Assembly (NCBI RefSeq): GCF_009671245.1
Contig: NZ_VTFS01000001.1
Coordinates: 62,372 to 126,371, forward strand
Length of the DNA: 64,000 nucleotides
From: Marinicella rhabdoformis
GTDB taxonomy: Bacteria; Pseudomonadota; Gammaproteobacteria; Xanthomonadales; Marinicellaceae
Direction of reading: 5' to 3'
In this document: positions 37,374 to 46,697 of the stretch, piece by piece
Numbering within the stretch: the first letter of the stretch is position 1
Layout of the letters: the number at the start of each line of letters is the position of its first letter
The notes under the pieces: model-generated
Told to the model about the DNA's origin: nothing
The model's input: only the letters and a program-made list of their open reading frames with translations
The model's database searches: none
Translations under genes and position numbers: made by a program

Positions 37374-37410
37374 GGTGTCATTAAATATTTAAAAGAAACT
37401 TAATAGCACC
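37374..37410 (-). promoter_or_regulatory. Candidate HipB operator
   Basis: GGTGTCATTAA and TTAATAGCACC form an imperfect inverted repeat (9 of 11 pairs) around a 15-base AT-rich spacer, about 30 bp upstream of hipB. Confidence 0.45.
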
Positions 37411-37747
37411 ATAAAGAGCCATTAATTACAACAACACACATTGACTGGCAAGTTTTAGTCATAACTTAAAAGCAATAACAAGGAAATGACAAGGACACAC
37501 ATATTTTTCATTAATAGGCTTGCCAAAATAACTAACATCTGACTAATATAAAAATTATAAACCGAATATTATTTACACACAATCTCGAGGTGATTGTACT
37601 AAATTAGCATCGCGTGATTGCTATCAAATGATTATTATTTAGCACTGAATCAAGAATTAAATTCACAAAATGGCTAACTATGAAAATCAACTGAAAATGA
37701 TTTCAAAAATTGTTTTTCATTCTCGCATATTTCACATTTACTGCTTA
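37411..37747. other. AT-rich spacer with no gene
   Basis: Very AT-rich sequence between hipB and the minus-strand gene that ends at 37748. No coding frame of note, tRNA or clear hairpin was seen. Confidence 0.5.
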
Positions 37748-38422
37748 TCAATTCATAAAAAAGTTTCGAAGGGCTATAAAAAGCAAAATAAGCAGAATCA
37801 CAGAAACACCTTTTTTTCCTTCTTTCTTCCTTTCTTTTTTTGAATCCTGCTGTTTGTTTACAATCTTTTTAGCCGCATCACAAGGTTCAGCGTCGGTTTT
37901 CTGTTGACCTGCTTCAAGCTCCGCTTTAAACCCCTGACTTATCTCATACTGACAATGAGTTTGAGCAACAGCATAAGCTTGACTGCCTTTAACCAAACCA
38001 AACTCTTGTGGATCTAACAACAAACCATCCGCCGCGTCAGCCAAACAGGCCGCAGCAAAACATTGAATAATCAAAGCATGATCGCTTCTGCCTGCTTGGC
38101 TGTATAACTGTAATTCAGAAGTCATTGACTGAACCAACTGTTGAATAGACTCATCCTCTGTTGAGTCACTGAGTTCTTGTCGTAATTCATCATTTAATTC
38201 ACTGAAATCAAAATTAAACTCATAAGCTTCAAACTCTGTGGTTTTGCTCACCAGTGGTGGTGTCAACCGACATTGAACAACGGTGTCGCAGGCCGCCTCT
38301 TTTCCAATAACAAAACCTTTTGGAAATTGAGCCTCTATTCCGGACTGCTTTAATTTTTTTATCCATTTGTGCTGCGTTTCAGCACTTGTTTTATCTAGCA
38401 AAACAAACAAATCAAAGCTCAT
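37748..38422 (-). CDS. Hypothetical tail-anchored protein
   Basis: The 224-residue protein is not recognised. The first ~170 residues are soluble and acidic, with four or five cysteines (CDTVVQC, QCFAAACLADAADG). A Lys/Glu stretch (KKERKKEGKKG) precedes a single C-terminal membrane helix (VSVILLILLFIALRNFF). A cytoplasmic domain held by a C-terminal anchor fits this layout. It is divergent from the small ORF at 38576. Confidence 0.6.
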   Translation of the reverse strand: MSFDLFVLLDKTSAETQHKWIKKLKQSGIEAQFPKGFVIGKEAACDTVVQCRLTPPLVSKTTEFEAYEFNFDFSELNDELRQELSDSTEDESIQQLVQSMTSELQLYSQAGRSDHALIIQCFAAACLADAADGLLLDPQEFGLVKGSQAYAVAQTHCQYEISQGFKAELEAGQQKTDAEPCDAAKKIVNKQQDSKKERKKEGKKGVSVILLILLFIALRNFFMN

Positions 38423-38575
38423 AACATTCCTTAATTAAGTAATACCAGTAATTTAAACACCCCCTGCTTTCAAAAGAAACCATTAAATGTCATTCCAATT
38501 TTTCTCTGGCTATTGAGTTGAACAAGGTAACATTCATCCAAAAACCATTTGGACATGAACACGGCATAAAGTATC

Positions 38576-38812
38576 ATGCACCTGTCTGATCAAATCATTA
38601 CCATGAAGAAGAAAAAACCTTACCAGTTAGAATTGGAATTCAAAAGAACAGAATACCAAACTGAATTTTCACTGACCCAAGTTGATGACCCGGTTTGTGA
38701 AAGGGTTCAGACTGCAGACCACTCACTTGATTCGACATTAAACAAACCGTTGCCAAAAGTCAAAATTTCAACAGCAACCAACAGCCGCTTCTACAGAACC
38801 AAAACCAAATAA
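38576..38812 (+). CDS. Small basic hypothetical protein
   Basis: The frame has 78 residues, or 69 if it begins at the second ATG (38603, MKKKKPYQLELEFKRTEYQ). It is charged, soluble, and not recognised. There is no convincing ribosome site at either start, and it precedes cysJ by about 200 bp, so a chance frame is possible. Confidence 0.4.
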   Translation: MHLSDQIITMKKKKPYQLELEFKRTEYQTEFSLTQVDDPVCERVQTADHSLDSTLNKPLPKVKISTATNSRFYRTKTK

Positions 38813-39017
38813 AGCTCATCTTTCGGCTTAACCTGTGATTGCTGTCATTCAGAAAACATTTCAATACCTTTTAGCGACGTGATTCATCAAGGTTATGCTT
38901 ATAAAGTACGTTTTTACATCGCTTATGTTATTTCTGCATAAAGGTATGCTTTCTAGTCAGTTCACATAATTAGTTTAGCCATCTAAACTTCCACTTAATT
39001 CATCATTCGAATCCAAC

Positions 39018-40817
39018 GTGAGTTTAGAAAACATGGCATTATTGCAACAAAATGGCGCTTTAGATTTGCAACAAGTCACGCAAATCATTGGTCAATTGAA
39101 CAGCCAACAAAAGCTTTGGCTATCTGGATATTTGGCAGCTGCTGCTCAAAATAGCACAGAAGCCAATCCAGCAAGCACGCCAGTACAACTGGTCCACCCA
39201 AAAGAAAAGTTAAGTATTTTATTCGGCAGCCAAACAGGTAACAGTGAAACCTTGGCAGAAGCCTTATATCAAGATTGTCAATCTCAAGGAATTGCTGCGG
39301 AGCTGCTGTCTTTGGCAGATGTCACAGCCAAAGACCTGAAGAAAAAAAGCCATGTGGCATTGATCATCAGTACACATGGTGAGGGCGAAGCCCCAGATGA
39401 TGCCGAGATATTTTATGAGCAATTGTTTTCAAAACGAGCACCTGAATTAAAACATTTACATTACAGCCTATTGGCATTGGGAGATTCAAGTTATGAGTTA
39501 TTTTGCCATACCGGTAAAGAAATCGATGAACGCTTGTCAAGCTTAGGTGCACAAAGCATCAGCCCGCGGATCGACTGTGATGTTGATTTCAATGAAGATG
39601 CAAGCCGATGGCATCAGGATTTATTGCCGAAGGTTAAAGACACCCTCAGCAGTAACATCACTGCCCTGCCGACAGCATCAACACTGAATCAGTCACCCAA
39701 TCTTGTATCCAGTTACAACCGAAATAAGCCTTATGTGGCAGAAGTATTACAAACACAAAAAATCACGGCCGATGATTCAGACAAGTATGTTTACCACATT
39801 GAGTTGGCCATTGATGAAAATGCCATCAATTACCAAGCCGGTGACAGCGTCGGAATCATCGCTCACAATGATGAACATTTAGTCGATGGCATCATTGAGT
39901 TATTGGTGGCAACTGAAGCCGAACAAGTTCAAGTAAAAGACAAAAACATCAGCTTGAAAGAGGCATTGACCAAACAATTAGAAATTACTCAAATCAGCAA
40001 GCCGTTCATCCAATTCGCCGCCACACATTTAAAAGATGAAGGTTTACAGGCAATTGGTTCAGACCATGAAAAATTTACCCGTTTTGTTGCCGATAAGCAG
40101 CTGATTGATTTAATACAAATACACCCTGAATTGGCTCAATTACCGGCACAAGAATTGGTCGATCAATTGCGCGGCTTAACACCTCGGCTGTATTCAATTG
40201 CATCATCAGGCACTGCATTTCCAGATGAAATACATTTAACTGTTGGCTTAGATCACTCCGCCAACCACAATGGTTTGGCCAGCGGTTTATTGTGTGACCG
40301 GCTTGAAGAAGGGGATGAAGTTTCTATTTACATTGATCAAAACAAGCACTTTAAACTGCCCACAAACAACAGTACCGACATCATCATGATTGGTCCCGGT
40401 ACGGGCATCGCACCATTTCGTGCATTTATTCAAGAACGACAAGAGCAAGACGCCACTGGTAAAAACTGGCTGTTTTTTGGCAACCCGCATTTTGACTCAG
40501 ACTTTCTTTACCAAACAGAATGGCAACGGTTCAAAAAACAAGGCTTGCTGAATCGCATCGATTTGGCTTGGTCACGCGATCAATCTGAAAAAATCTATGT
40601 CCAAGACCGACTGTCAGAAAACAGTGCTGACATTTGGCAATGGATTGAAAACGGTGCGGCCATTTATGTGTGTGGCGACGCCAACCGGATGGCCAAAGAC
40701 GTGGAAAACACATTGATACAAATCATCAGCGAACACGGTGGTTTAGATACCGCAGCTGCAACCAACAAACTGAAAGAGCTGAAACGCAACAAACAATACT
40801 TGAAGGACGTGTACTGA
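39018..40817 (+). CDS. cysJ: NADPH-sulfite reductase flavoprotein subunit
   Basis: The 599-residue diflavin reductase passes electrons from NADPH through FAD and FMN to CysI. The FMN flavodoxin domain starts FGSQTGNSETLAEALYQD (about residue 70). The FAD-binding part has LTPRLYSIASS, and NADP binding is seen in MIGPGTGIAPFRAFIQER and the ending KRNKQYLKDVY. Length matches E. coli CysJ. The start is a GTG; an in-frame ATG 15 bases on is the alternative. cysI begins one base after its stop. Confidence 0.95.
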   Translation: MSLENMALLQQNGALDLQQVTQIIGQLNSQQKLWLSGYLAAAAQNSTEANPASTPVQLVHPKEKLSILFGSQTGNSETLAEALYQDCQSQGIAAELLSLADVTAKDLKKKSHVALIISTHGEGEAPDDAEIFYEQLFSKRAPELKHLHYSLLALGDSSYELFCHTGKEIDERLSSLGAQSISPRIDCDVDFNEDASRWHQDLLPKVKDTLSSNITALPTASTLNQSPNLVSSYNRNKPYVAEVLQTQKITADDSDKYVYHIELAIDENAINYQAGDSVGIIAHNDEHLVDGIIELLVATEAEQVQVKDKNISLKEALTKQLEITQISKPFIQFAATHLKDEGLQAIGSDHEKFTRFVADKQLIDLIQIHPELAQLPAQELVDQLRGLTPRLYSIASSGTAFPDEIHLTVGLDHSANHNGLASGLLCDRLEEGDEVSIYIDQNKHFKLPTNNSTDIIMIGPGTGIAPFRAFIQERQEQDATGKNWLFFGNPHFDSDFLYQTEWQRFKKQGLLNRIDLAWSRDQSEKIYVQDRLSENSADIWQWIENGAAIYVCGDANRMAKDVENTLIQIISEHGGLDTAAATNKLKELKRNKQYLKDVY

Positions 40818-40818
40818 C

Positions 40819-42531
40819 ATGACTAATGAAACTAAAAATGAGCGATTGGATGCGGTTGAACACATTAAAATCAACAGCAACTATTTGCGCGGCACCATTG
40901 TTGAAAGTTTAAACGACCCCATTACCGGCTCAATCGCCGAAGATGACACCCAATTAACGAAATTTCACGGCACTTACCAACAGTATGACCGCGATTCAGC
41001 CAAGCAGCGCCAAAAACAAAAACTGGAACCCTCCTACAGCTTCATGATTCGTGCCCGCGTGCCTGGCGGAATTTGTAGCACCGAACAGTGGCTGGCGATT
41101 GATGAGATGGCAGACACTTATGCGAATCAAACCATCCGGCTGACCACTCGGCAAGCCTTTCAGTTTCACGGTGTGATTAAAACAAAGTTGAAACCAACGA
41201 TTGCTGCTATCAATCAAACCTTATTAGACACTTTGGCCGCTTGTGGTGATGTGAATCGCAACATCATGTGCTCTGCCAGCCCAGAGGTTTCCGCCGTGCA
41301 CCAACAAGTGTTTAAAGATTCAGTCGCCATCAGTGAACACCTTTTGCCACAAACCCGTGCTTATCACGAGATTTGGTTGGATGGTGAAAAAGTCACTGAA
41401 TCACCCAGCAGTAACCCAGATCATGAACCAGTCTATGGAAAAACTTACTTACCTCGCAAGTTTAAAATAGCCGTCGTCATCCCCCCAAGTAACGATGTAG
41501 ATGTGTTGGCTCATGATTTGGGTTTTATAGCGATAACAGAAAATGACCAGCTGGTCGGATACAACGTCACCTGTGGCGGCGGAATGGGCACCACCCATGG
41601 TGACCCAAAAACGTTCCCATTACTGGCGCATGTGGTCGGTTTTTGTTTACCTGAGCAAGCGGTAGCAGTTGCTGAAGCGGTGGTCAAAACACAACGTGAC
41701 CATGGCTGCAGAACCAACCGCAAACATGCCAGATTCAAGTATACCGTTGATGACCACGGTGTCGAATGGTTACAACAACAATTGGCAGACCGTTTGGGTT
41801 ACGCACTACAAGAGGCCAAACCTTTTGAACTGACCAGCCATGGTGATCGATTTGGCTGGCATCAAAACCATGACGGTTCTTGGAACCACACGCTGTTCAT
41901 CAGCAACGGCCGCGTGATTGATAATGAGCAGACCCAAATTCGCAGCGCCTTAAAAAGCATTGCCCAAGCTTATCAAGGTGAATTTCGCATCACACCCAAC
42001 CAAAACTTGACCATTGCACAAGTGGCTGAAAGTGATAAAGCTTTGATTGATGATTTGTTGAATCAACACCAAATCAACGGCAAACCTTCAGCAACCAGAC
42101 AATTGGCCATGGCCTGTGTGGCTTTACCAACCTGCTCTTTGGCGATGGCAGAAGCAGAACGCTACTTACCTGATTTCATTACTGAAGTCGAAAAAATACA
42201 AAGCAAACATGGCATTGCCGGTAAACCCATCAGCATACGCATGACTGGCTGTCCTAATGGTTGTGCCAGGCCTTTTGTATCTGAAGTCGGCTTTGTCGGT
42301 AAAGCGCCAGGCCGCTATAACATGTACCTTGGCGGTCAACCCAACGGCAACCGCTTGAATCAGTTGTTCCGTGAAAACATCACAGAAAGTGACATTTTGA
42401 GCCATTTAGATGCTTTGATTGGTGACTATGCCAAAGCGGGCAACACAGGCGAGGCTTTTGGTGATTTTGTCATTCGCCAAGGCCACGTTAAGGCCGTGAC
42501 TCACGGTATAGAGGTTCACATTCAAAATTGA
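40819..42531 (+). CDS. cysI: NADPH-sulfite reductase hemoprotein subunit
   Basis: The 570-residue protein reduces sulfite to sulfide in assimilation. The [4Fe-4S]/siroheme ligands are visible as C-x5-C in ACVALPTCSLAMAEAERYL and C-x3-C in RMTGCPNGCARP. The N-terminal half contains RLTTRQAFQFHGV and the siroheme-binding NRNIMCSASP. The gene follows cysJ directly, and cysH comes 34 bp after it, so the three form one operon. Confidence 0.96.
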   Translation: MTNETKNERLDAVEHIKINSNYLRGTIVESLNDPITGSIAEDDTQLTKFHGTYQQYDRDSAKQRQKQKLEPSYSFMIRARVPGGICSTEQWLAIDEMADTYANQTIRLTTRQAFQFHGVIKTKLKPTIAAINQTLLDTLAACGDVNRNIMCSASPEVSAVHQQVFKDSVAISEHLLPQTRAYHEIWLDGEKVTESPSSNPDHEPVYGKTYLPRKFKIAVVIPPSNDVDVLAHDLGFIAITENDQLVGYNVTCGGGMGTTHGDPKTFPLLAHVVGFCLPEQAVAVAEAVVKTQRDHGCRTNRKHARFKYTVDDHGVEWLQQQLADRLGYALQEAKPFELTSHGDRFGWHQNHDGSWNHTLFISNGRVIDNEQTQIRSALKSIAQAYQGEFRITPNQNLTIAQVAESDKALIDDLLNQHQINGKPSATRQLAMACVALPTCSLAMAEAERYLPDFITEVEKIQSKHGIAGKPISIRMTGCPNGCARPFVSEVGFVGKAPGRYNMYLGGQPNGNRLNQLFRENITESDILSHLDALIGDYAKAGNTGEAFGDFVIRQGHVKAVTHGIEVHIQN

Positions 42532-42565
42532 TGGTGACATCAAAAACAAAAACAATGGCATCACT

Positions 42566-43276
42566 ATGGCAGTCATAAACAAAACACATCCGATGAACAG
42601 TTTAACAAATAAATTAAACCCAGAATTAGCCACGATGGACGCTCAAGAACGCATCGCATACGGCTTATCACAATTGCCTGCTGGATTTGCATTGACATCC
42701 AGTTTTGGCGTCCAATCTGCCGTGTGTTTGCATTTGGCCACCCAAGTGATGCCAGACATTCCTGTAATTGTGATTGATACCGGGTATTTATTTCCTGAAA
42801 CGTATCAATTTATTGATGCCCTCTCTGAGCGCTTGAATCTTAATTTAAAAGTGATTCAAAACCCAACGTCTACTGCATGGTTTGAAGCACGTCATGGGCA
42901 ACTGTGGAATGCCGGTCTTGAAGGTATAGAGCAGTACAATCAGCTGCGAAAAACAGCCCCACTGGAACAAGCTTTAACCGACCTGGGTATCGCCACATGG
43001 TTCAGTGGCATCCGCCGAAACCAAAGTGACACGCGCGCCAAAAAAGACTTTGTTGAATTTAAAAACGGGCGCTACAAGGTACACCCCATTCTTGATTGGT
43101 CTGACCGCGATGTGTTTTTGTATTTGAAACAGCATGACCTGCCCTACCATCCGTTATGGAAAAAAGGCTATTTATCTATCGGTGACACCCACAGCACACA
43201 ATCCATTCATCAGGTGGATCAAGTTGAACAACTCAGGTTCTTTGGCCTCAAGCGTGAGTGTGGAATCCACGAATAA
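42566..43276 (+). CDS. cysH: Phosphoadenosine phosphosulfate (PAPS) reductase
   Basis: The 236-residue protein has the PP-loop-type core SSFGVQSAVCLHL, the substrate strand VIDTGYLFPETY, WFSGIRRNQSDTR, and HPILDWSDRDVF. The C-terminal ECGIHE holds the catalytic cysteine. It lacks the extra C-C and C-x-x-C pairs of the [4Fe-4S] APS reductases, so it should use PAPS. It makes sulfite for CysIJ and uses thioredoxin as donor. Confidence 0.94.
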   Translation: MAVINKTHPMNSLTNKLNPELATMDAQERIAYGLSQLPAGFALTSSFGVQSAVCLHLATQVMPDIPVIVIDTGYLFPETYQFIDALSERLNLNLKVIQNPTSTAWFEARHGQLWNAGLEGIEQYNQLRKTAPLEQALTDLGIATWFSGIRRNQSDTRAKKDFVEFKNGRYKVHPILDWSDRDVFLYLKQHDLPYHPLWKKGYLSIGDTHSTQSIHQVDQVEQLRFFGLKRECGIHE

Positions 43277-43465
43277 ACCTCAACGCCAAATCTATTTGCA
43301 CATTGTTTTTGTGTCTATTGAACATTGATTCTTGACTCTTTGAGTAAAATAGAACCAACATAATCAGCTGTTATCAATCACTTGCATACCTGTTTCTGCT
43401 AAAGAAGTTTCCACCACCTTATTTATTTGGACTAAAATAACAAAAGGACTTTCAAGAGAACGGAA

Positions 43466-45337
43466 ATGATTTATCAATTCAATCACATAGAATTGGACAC
43501 TGAAAAATTCACCATAAAAACAAACAATGAACAACAACATGTTGAACCCCAGGTATTCAATCTTATTGTGTACTTATTGGAAAACAGAGAATGTATTGTC
43601 AGCAGAGATACGTTGTTAAAATATGTTTGGAATGACCGCATTGTCTCCGATACTTCTATCACTAACAGCATCAAGTCAGCCCGTAAAATTTTAGGTGATG
43701 ATGGTCAAAATCAAAAAGTAATAAAAACAATTCATTCAAGGGGTTATCAGTTTATCGCTGAGGTCACACAAGAATGTCGCTCAAAGAAACCAAACCAATC
43801 AACTTCCAAACCATTAACCCCAGACACATATACAAATTCAAACGCAAAAACATGGGTGATGACCCTATTGATTGTGGCATTCACTGTTTTGGCTGGTTAT
43901 TTATTGAAACAACCGTCATTTACACAAGAATCACATCAAAAAGAAAGCATCAAAAGCATTGCAGTACTGCCTTTTTTCAACAGCAGCCCAAATGCCGACT
44001 CTAACTACTATGGCTTCGCCTTGGCAGACCAAATCATTGGGGAAATGAATTATTTAGAACAAATTTCTGTCCGCCCTAGCAGTTCAGTTCGAAAATATGC
44101 CACCATCAACTATGACCCCATCTCAGTCGGTGAAACGCTTGGTGTTGACTACATACTCAGCGGCCACTATATGATTAATGGAAATAACATCAGGATTTCT
44201 GCTGAACTGGTTCACACCCAAAAACAAAAAATAATTTGGCGAGGGAAGCCCATTCATACGCCTCACCAAAATACTTTCAAAGTACAAGATATGCTGGTCA
44301 AGCAAGTGATTGCCGGATTGAAAATGAAATTCCCTACGCATAAGCTCAGTAAAATTCAACAAAACATTCCACAGAGCCCACTGGCTTATGAATATTATTT
44401 AAGAAGTATCGCCTACCCTTACACCACGGATGGACACAGATTGGCAGTAGATATGCTCAAACAATCTCTCTTACTGGATGACCAATATGCGCCCACATAC
44501 ATACAATTGGGTAACAGAACCCGTCGTTTGGCACAATTTGGATTGATTGAAAGCGATACATCAATAAACACAGAGCAATATTATTTAAAGGCCTTGTCTC
44601 TTAACAAGGATTCATTGGATGCCATGGCCTACTTATCTATGTTTTACACCGAAAGCAACCGCATAGATGAAGCCATTGAATTGGCTCAAGATATGCACCA
44701 ACTCAACCCAAACAATGCCAATACAAAATTCACTTTAGGTTACATCTATAGGTATGCAGGCATGCTAGATGAAGCGATAGAAGAAATGGAAGGCGCCGTT
44801 GCTATTGATCCACATAACATCAAATTCAGGTCTTTAATTGGCACCTATTCAGCCATGAGGCAATACCAGAAAGCGCTCGACATGACTGCGCTTTACCAAC
44901 CCAGCCCATTTACATACGGTTGGCAAGCTTTGATGCACATGAACTTAGGCAATACAGAAAAAGCTTTGGCATTGTATGACTTTATTATCAAAAAACACCC
45001 TCAAAACTTATGGGCTAAAGTGGCCATCATCCATAAATCATACCTACTCAATGATTTTGCACCTGGATTAGAAGCCATAGCATCGTTAACCAATACCGAT
45101 GTTTCAGATGGAGAAACCATCTATTACACCGCTGCCTATTACGGCTTATTAGGTGAAAAAGACAAAAGCATAGACATGCTTCAGGCTGCCATAAATGCAG
45201 GGTATTTTAATTACAGGGTGATGGCTTCGAATAAATACTTTGAAGCTTTTAAAGCATCTCCTGAATTTAAAGCGGTGATTCAAAACGCAAAAATAAAACA
45301 TTTGGCATTTCGAAAAAAACACTTTCCAAAGCTATAG
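43466..45337 (+). CDS. Membrane-spanning winged-helix/TPR regulator (CadC-like)
   Basis: The 623-residue protein has an OmpR/PhoB-type winged helix at residues ~1-100 (VEPQVFNLIVYLLENRECIV, VSDTSITNSIKSARKILGDD). One membrane helix follows at ~127-148 (WVMTLLIVAFTVLAGYLL). The periplasmic part has a TolB-like N-terminal segment (SIAVLPFFNSSPNADSNYYG) and several TPR repeats. This is the CadC/ToxR architecture that senses signals across the membrane and controls nearby genes. The methyltransferase gene downstream is a possible target (inference). An AACGGA ribosome site precedes the ATG. Confidence 0.85.
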   Translation: MIYQFNHIELDTEKFTIKTNNEQQHVEPQVFNLIVYLLENRECIVSRDTLLKYVWNDRIVSDTSITNSIKSARKILGDDGQNQKVIKTIHSRGYQFIAEVTQECRSKKPNQSTSKPLTPDTYTNSNAKTWVMTLLIVAFTVLAGYLLKQPSFTQESHQKESIKSIAVLPFFNSSPNADSNYYGFALADQIIGEMNYLEQISVRPSSSVRKYATINYDPISVGETLGVDYILSGHYMINGNNIRISAELVHTQKQKIIWRGKPIHTPHQNTFKVQDMLVKQVIAGLKMKFPTHKLSKIQQNIPQSPLAYEYYLRSIAYPYTTDGHRLAVDMLKQSLLLDDQYAPTYIQLGNRTRRLAQFGLIESDTSINTEQYYLKALSLNKDSLDAMAYLSMFYTESNRIDEAIELAQDMHQLNPNNANTKFTLGYIYRYAGMLDEAIEEMEGAVAIDPHNIKFRSLIGTYSAMRQYQKALDMTALYQPSPFTYGWQALMHMNLGNTEKALALYDFIIKKHPQNLWAKVAIIHKSYLLNDFAPGLEAIASLTNTDVSDGETIYYTAAYYGLLGEKDKSIDMLQAAINAGYFNYRVMASNKYFEAFKASPEFKAVIQNAKIKHLAFRKKHFPKL

Positions 45338-45459
45338 TTTTCACTGTTTTATCCGCACATTTTTTACAATCATTACCAAAAAAATACATAATCTTCATGT
45401 ATCAAAACTGAGTCTCCACCATAATTTTCTTAAGTTTTATCAGAACAAAAGAGGAAATC

Positions 45460-46515
45460 ATGGACATCAATGAAAGTAAATTAAATCAACTGCTTGATCA
45501 AGTAGTTGTTGAAATGGGCGCAGCCGCCAATGGCCCTTTGGTTACGATAGGAGATAAACTGGGCTTGTATAAAACCCTGGCCGAATCTGATGCCTTAAGT
45601 GCCAATGAGCTGGCCGAAAAAACCCACACCGCTTTGAGGTATGTGCAAGAATGGCTGGCAGCGCAAGCCGCATCGGGCTATGTTGAATATGATGAAACCA
45701 ATCATCAATTTTTCATGACGCCAGAACAAGCCGCTGTATTTGGTGACTCATCCAGCCCTGTGTTCATGACAGGTGCATTTTATGCCATCACTTCTTTGTA
45801 TCACGATGAACCCAAAATGCTTGAAGCTTTTAAAACGGGTGAAGGCATCTCTTGGGGCGATCACCACACATGTTTGTTTTGTGGTACCGAGAAATTTTTC
45901 AGCCCTTCTTATTCAGGCAACTTGGTTAACAGCTGGATTCCTGCATTGGATGGCGTGACAGAAAAGTTAAGCAAAGGTGCCAAGGTAGCTGACATAGGTT
46001 GTGGTCACGCAGCATCAACTGTCATCATGGCCAAAGCCTTTCCCAAATCGCACTTCATCGGCATCGACTTTCACCAAGAGTCAATAGACCAGGCACAAGC
46101 CCGAGCTGATGAAGCTGGTTTAAAAAACATAGCATTTAAAGTCGCCACAGCCAAAGACTATGCCGACAAGGATTTTGACTTCATCACATTCTTTGACTGT
46201 TTACACGACATGGGTGACCCAGTGGGCGCATGTGCACACGCAAAAAAAGCGTTAAAGCCCGATGGATCTTGCATGATAGTAGAGCCTTTTGCCAATGACT
46301 CTGTTAAGGACAACCTCAACCCAGTAGGTCGTGCTTTTTATGCCTTTTCAACCCAGTTGTGCGTACCCTGCTCTAAGAATCAAGAGGTGGGTCTGGCTTT
46401 GGGTGCGCAAGCTGGTTTGTCGCGATTAACTGAGACGATCAAAACCGGTGGCTTTGCTCACTGTGAAAAAGCAGCAGAAACACCGTTCAACTTAATTTTA
46501 GAAGCTAAAAATTAA
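45460..46515 (+). CDS. SAM-dependent methyltransferase with winged-helix domain
   Basis: The 351-residue protein has an N-terminal winged-helix dimerisation domain (LGLYKTLAESDALSANELAE, then TALRYVQEWLAAQAASGYVE). The catalytic domain carries motif I in VADIGCGHAASTVIMAKAFP and the acidic strand IGIDFHQESIDQA. It resembles the Rv2258c/small-molecule O-methyltransferase-like family common in actinobacteria and gammaproteobacteria. The substrate is unknown. A GAGGA site precedes the ATG; an inverted repeat follows. Confidence 0.85.
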   Translation: MDINESKLNQLLDQVVVEMGAAANGPLVTIGDKLGLYKTLAESDALSANELAEKTHTALRYVQEWLAAQAASGYVEYDETNHQFFMTPEQAAVFGDSSSPVFMTGAFYAITSLYHDEPKMLEAFKTGEGISWGDHHTCLFCGTEKFFSPSYSGNLVNSWIPALDGVTEKLSKGAKVADIGCGHAASTVIMAKAFPKSHFIGIDFHQESIDQAQARADEAGLKNIAFKVATAKDYADKDFDFITFFDCLHDMGDPVGACAHAKKALKPDGSCMIVEPFANDSVKDNLNPVGRAFYAFSTQLCVPCSKNQEVGLALGAQAGLSRLTETIKTGGFAHCEKAAETPFNLILEAKN

Positions 46516-46530
46516 TCAACAGAAAAAATA

Positions 46531-46569
46531 GAATGCAAACCCGCCTGTAACAAATGCTGGTTTGCATTC
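46531..46569 (+). terminator. Inverted repeat after the methyltransferase gene
   Basis: GAATGCAAACC and GGTTTGCATTC pair perfectly (11 bp) around a 17-base loop. There is no T-tract, so it may be a weak terminator or a protein-binding site. Confidence 0.4.
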
Positions 46570-46697
46570 CAAAAGCACAAATTTTACAGCTGACAAATTA
46601 ACAATCAAATCGCTACACAATCATTAGCCAATCTTCATGTTTTTTAACACTTAGATTACTAAGCTAATAACCATTCAAAAACAAAACAGGAGTAGTC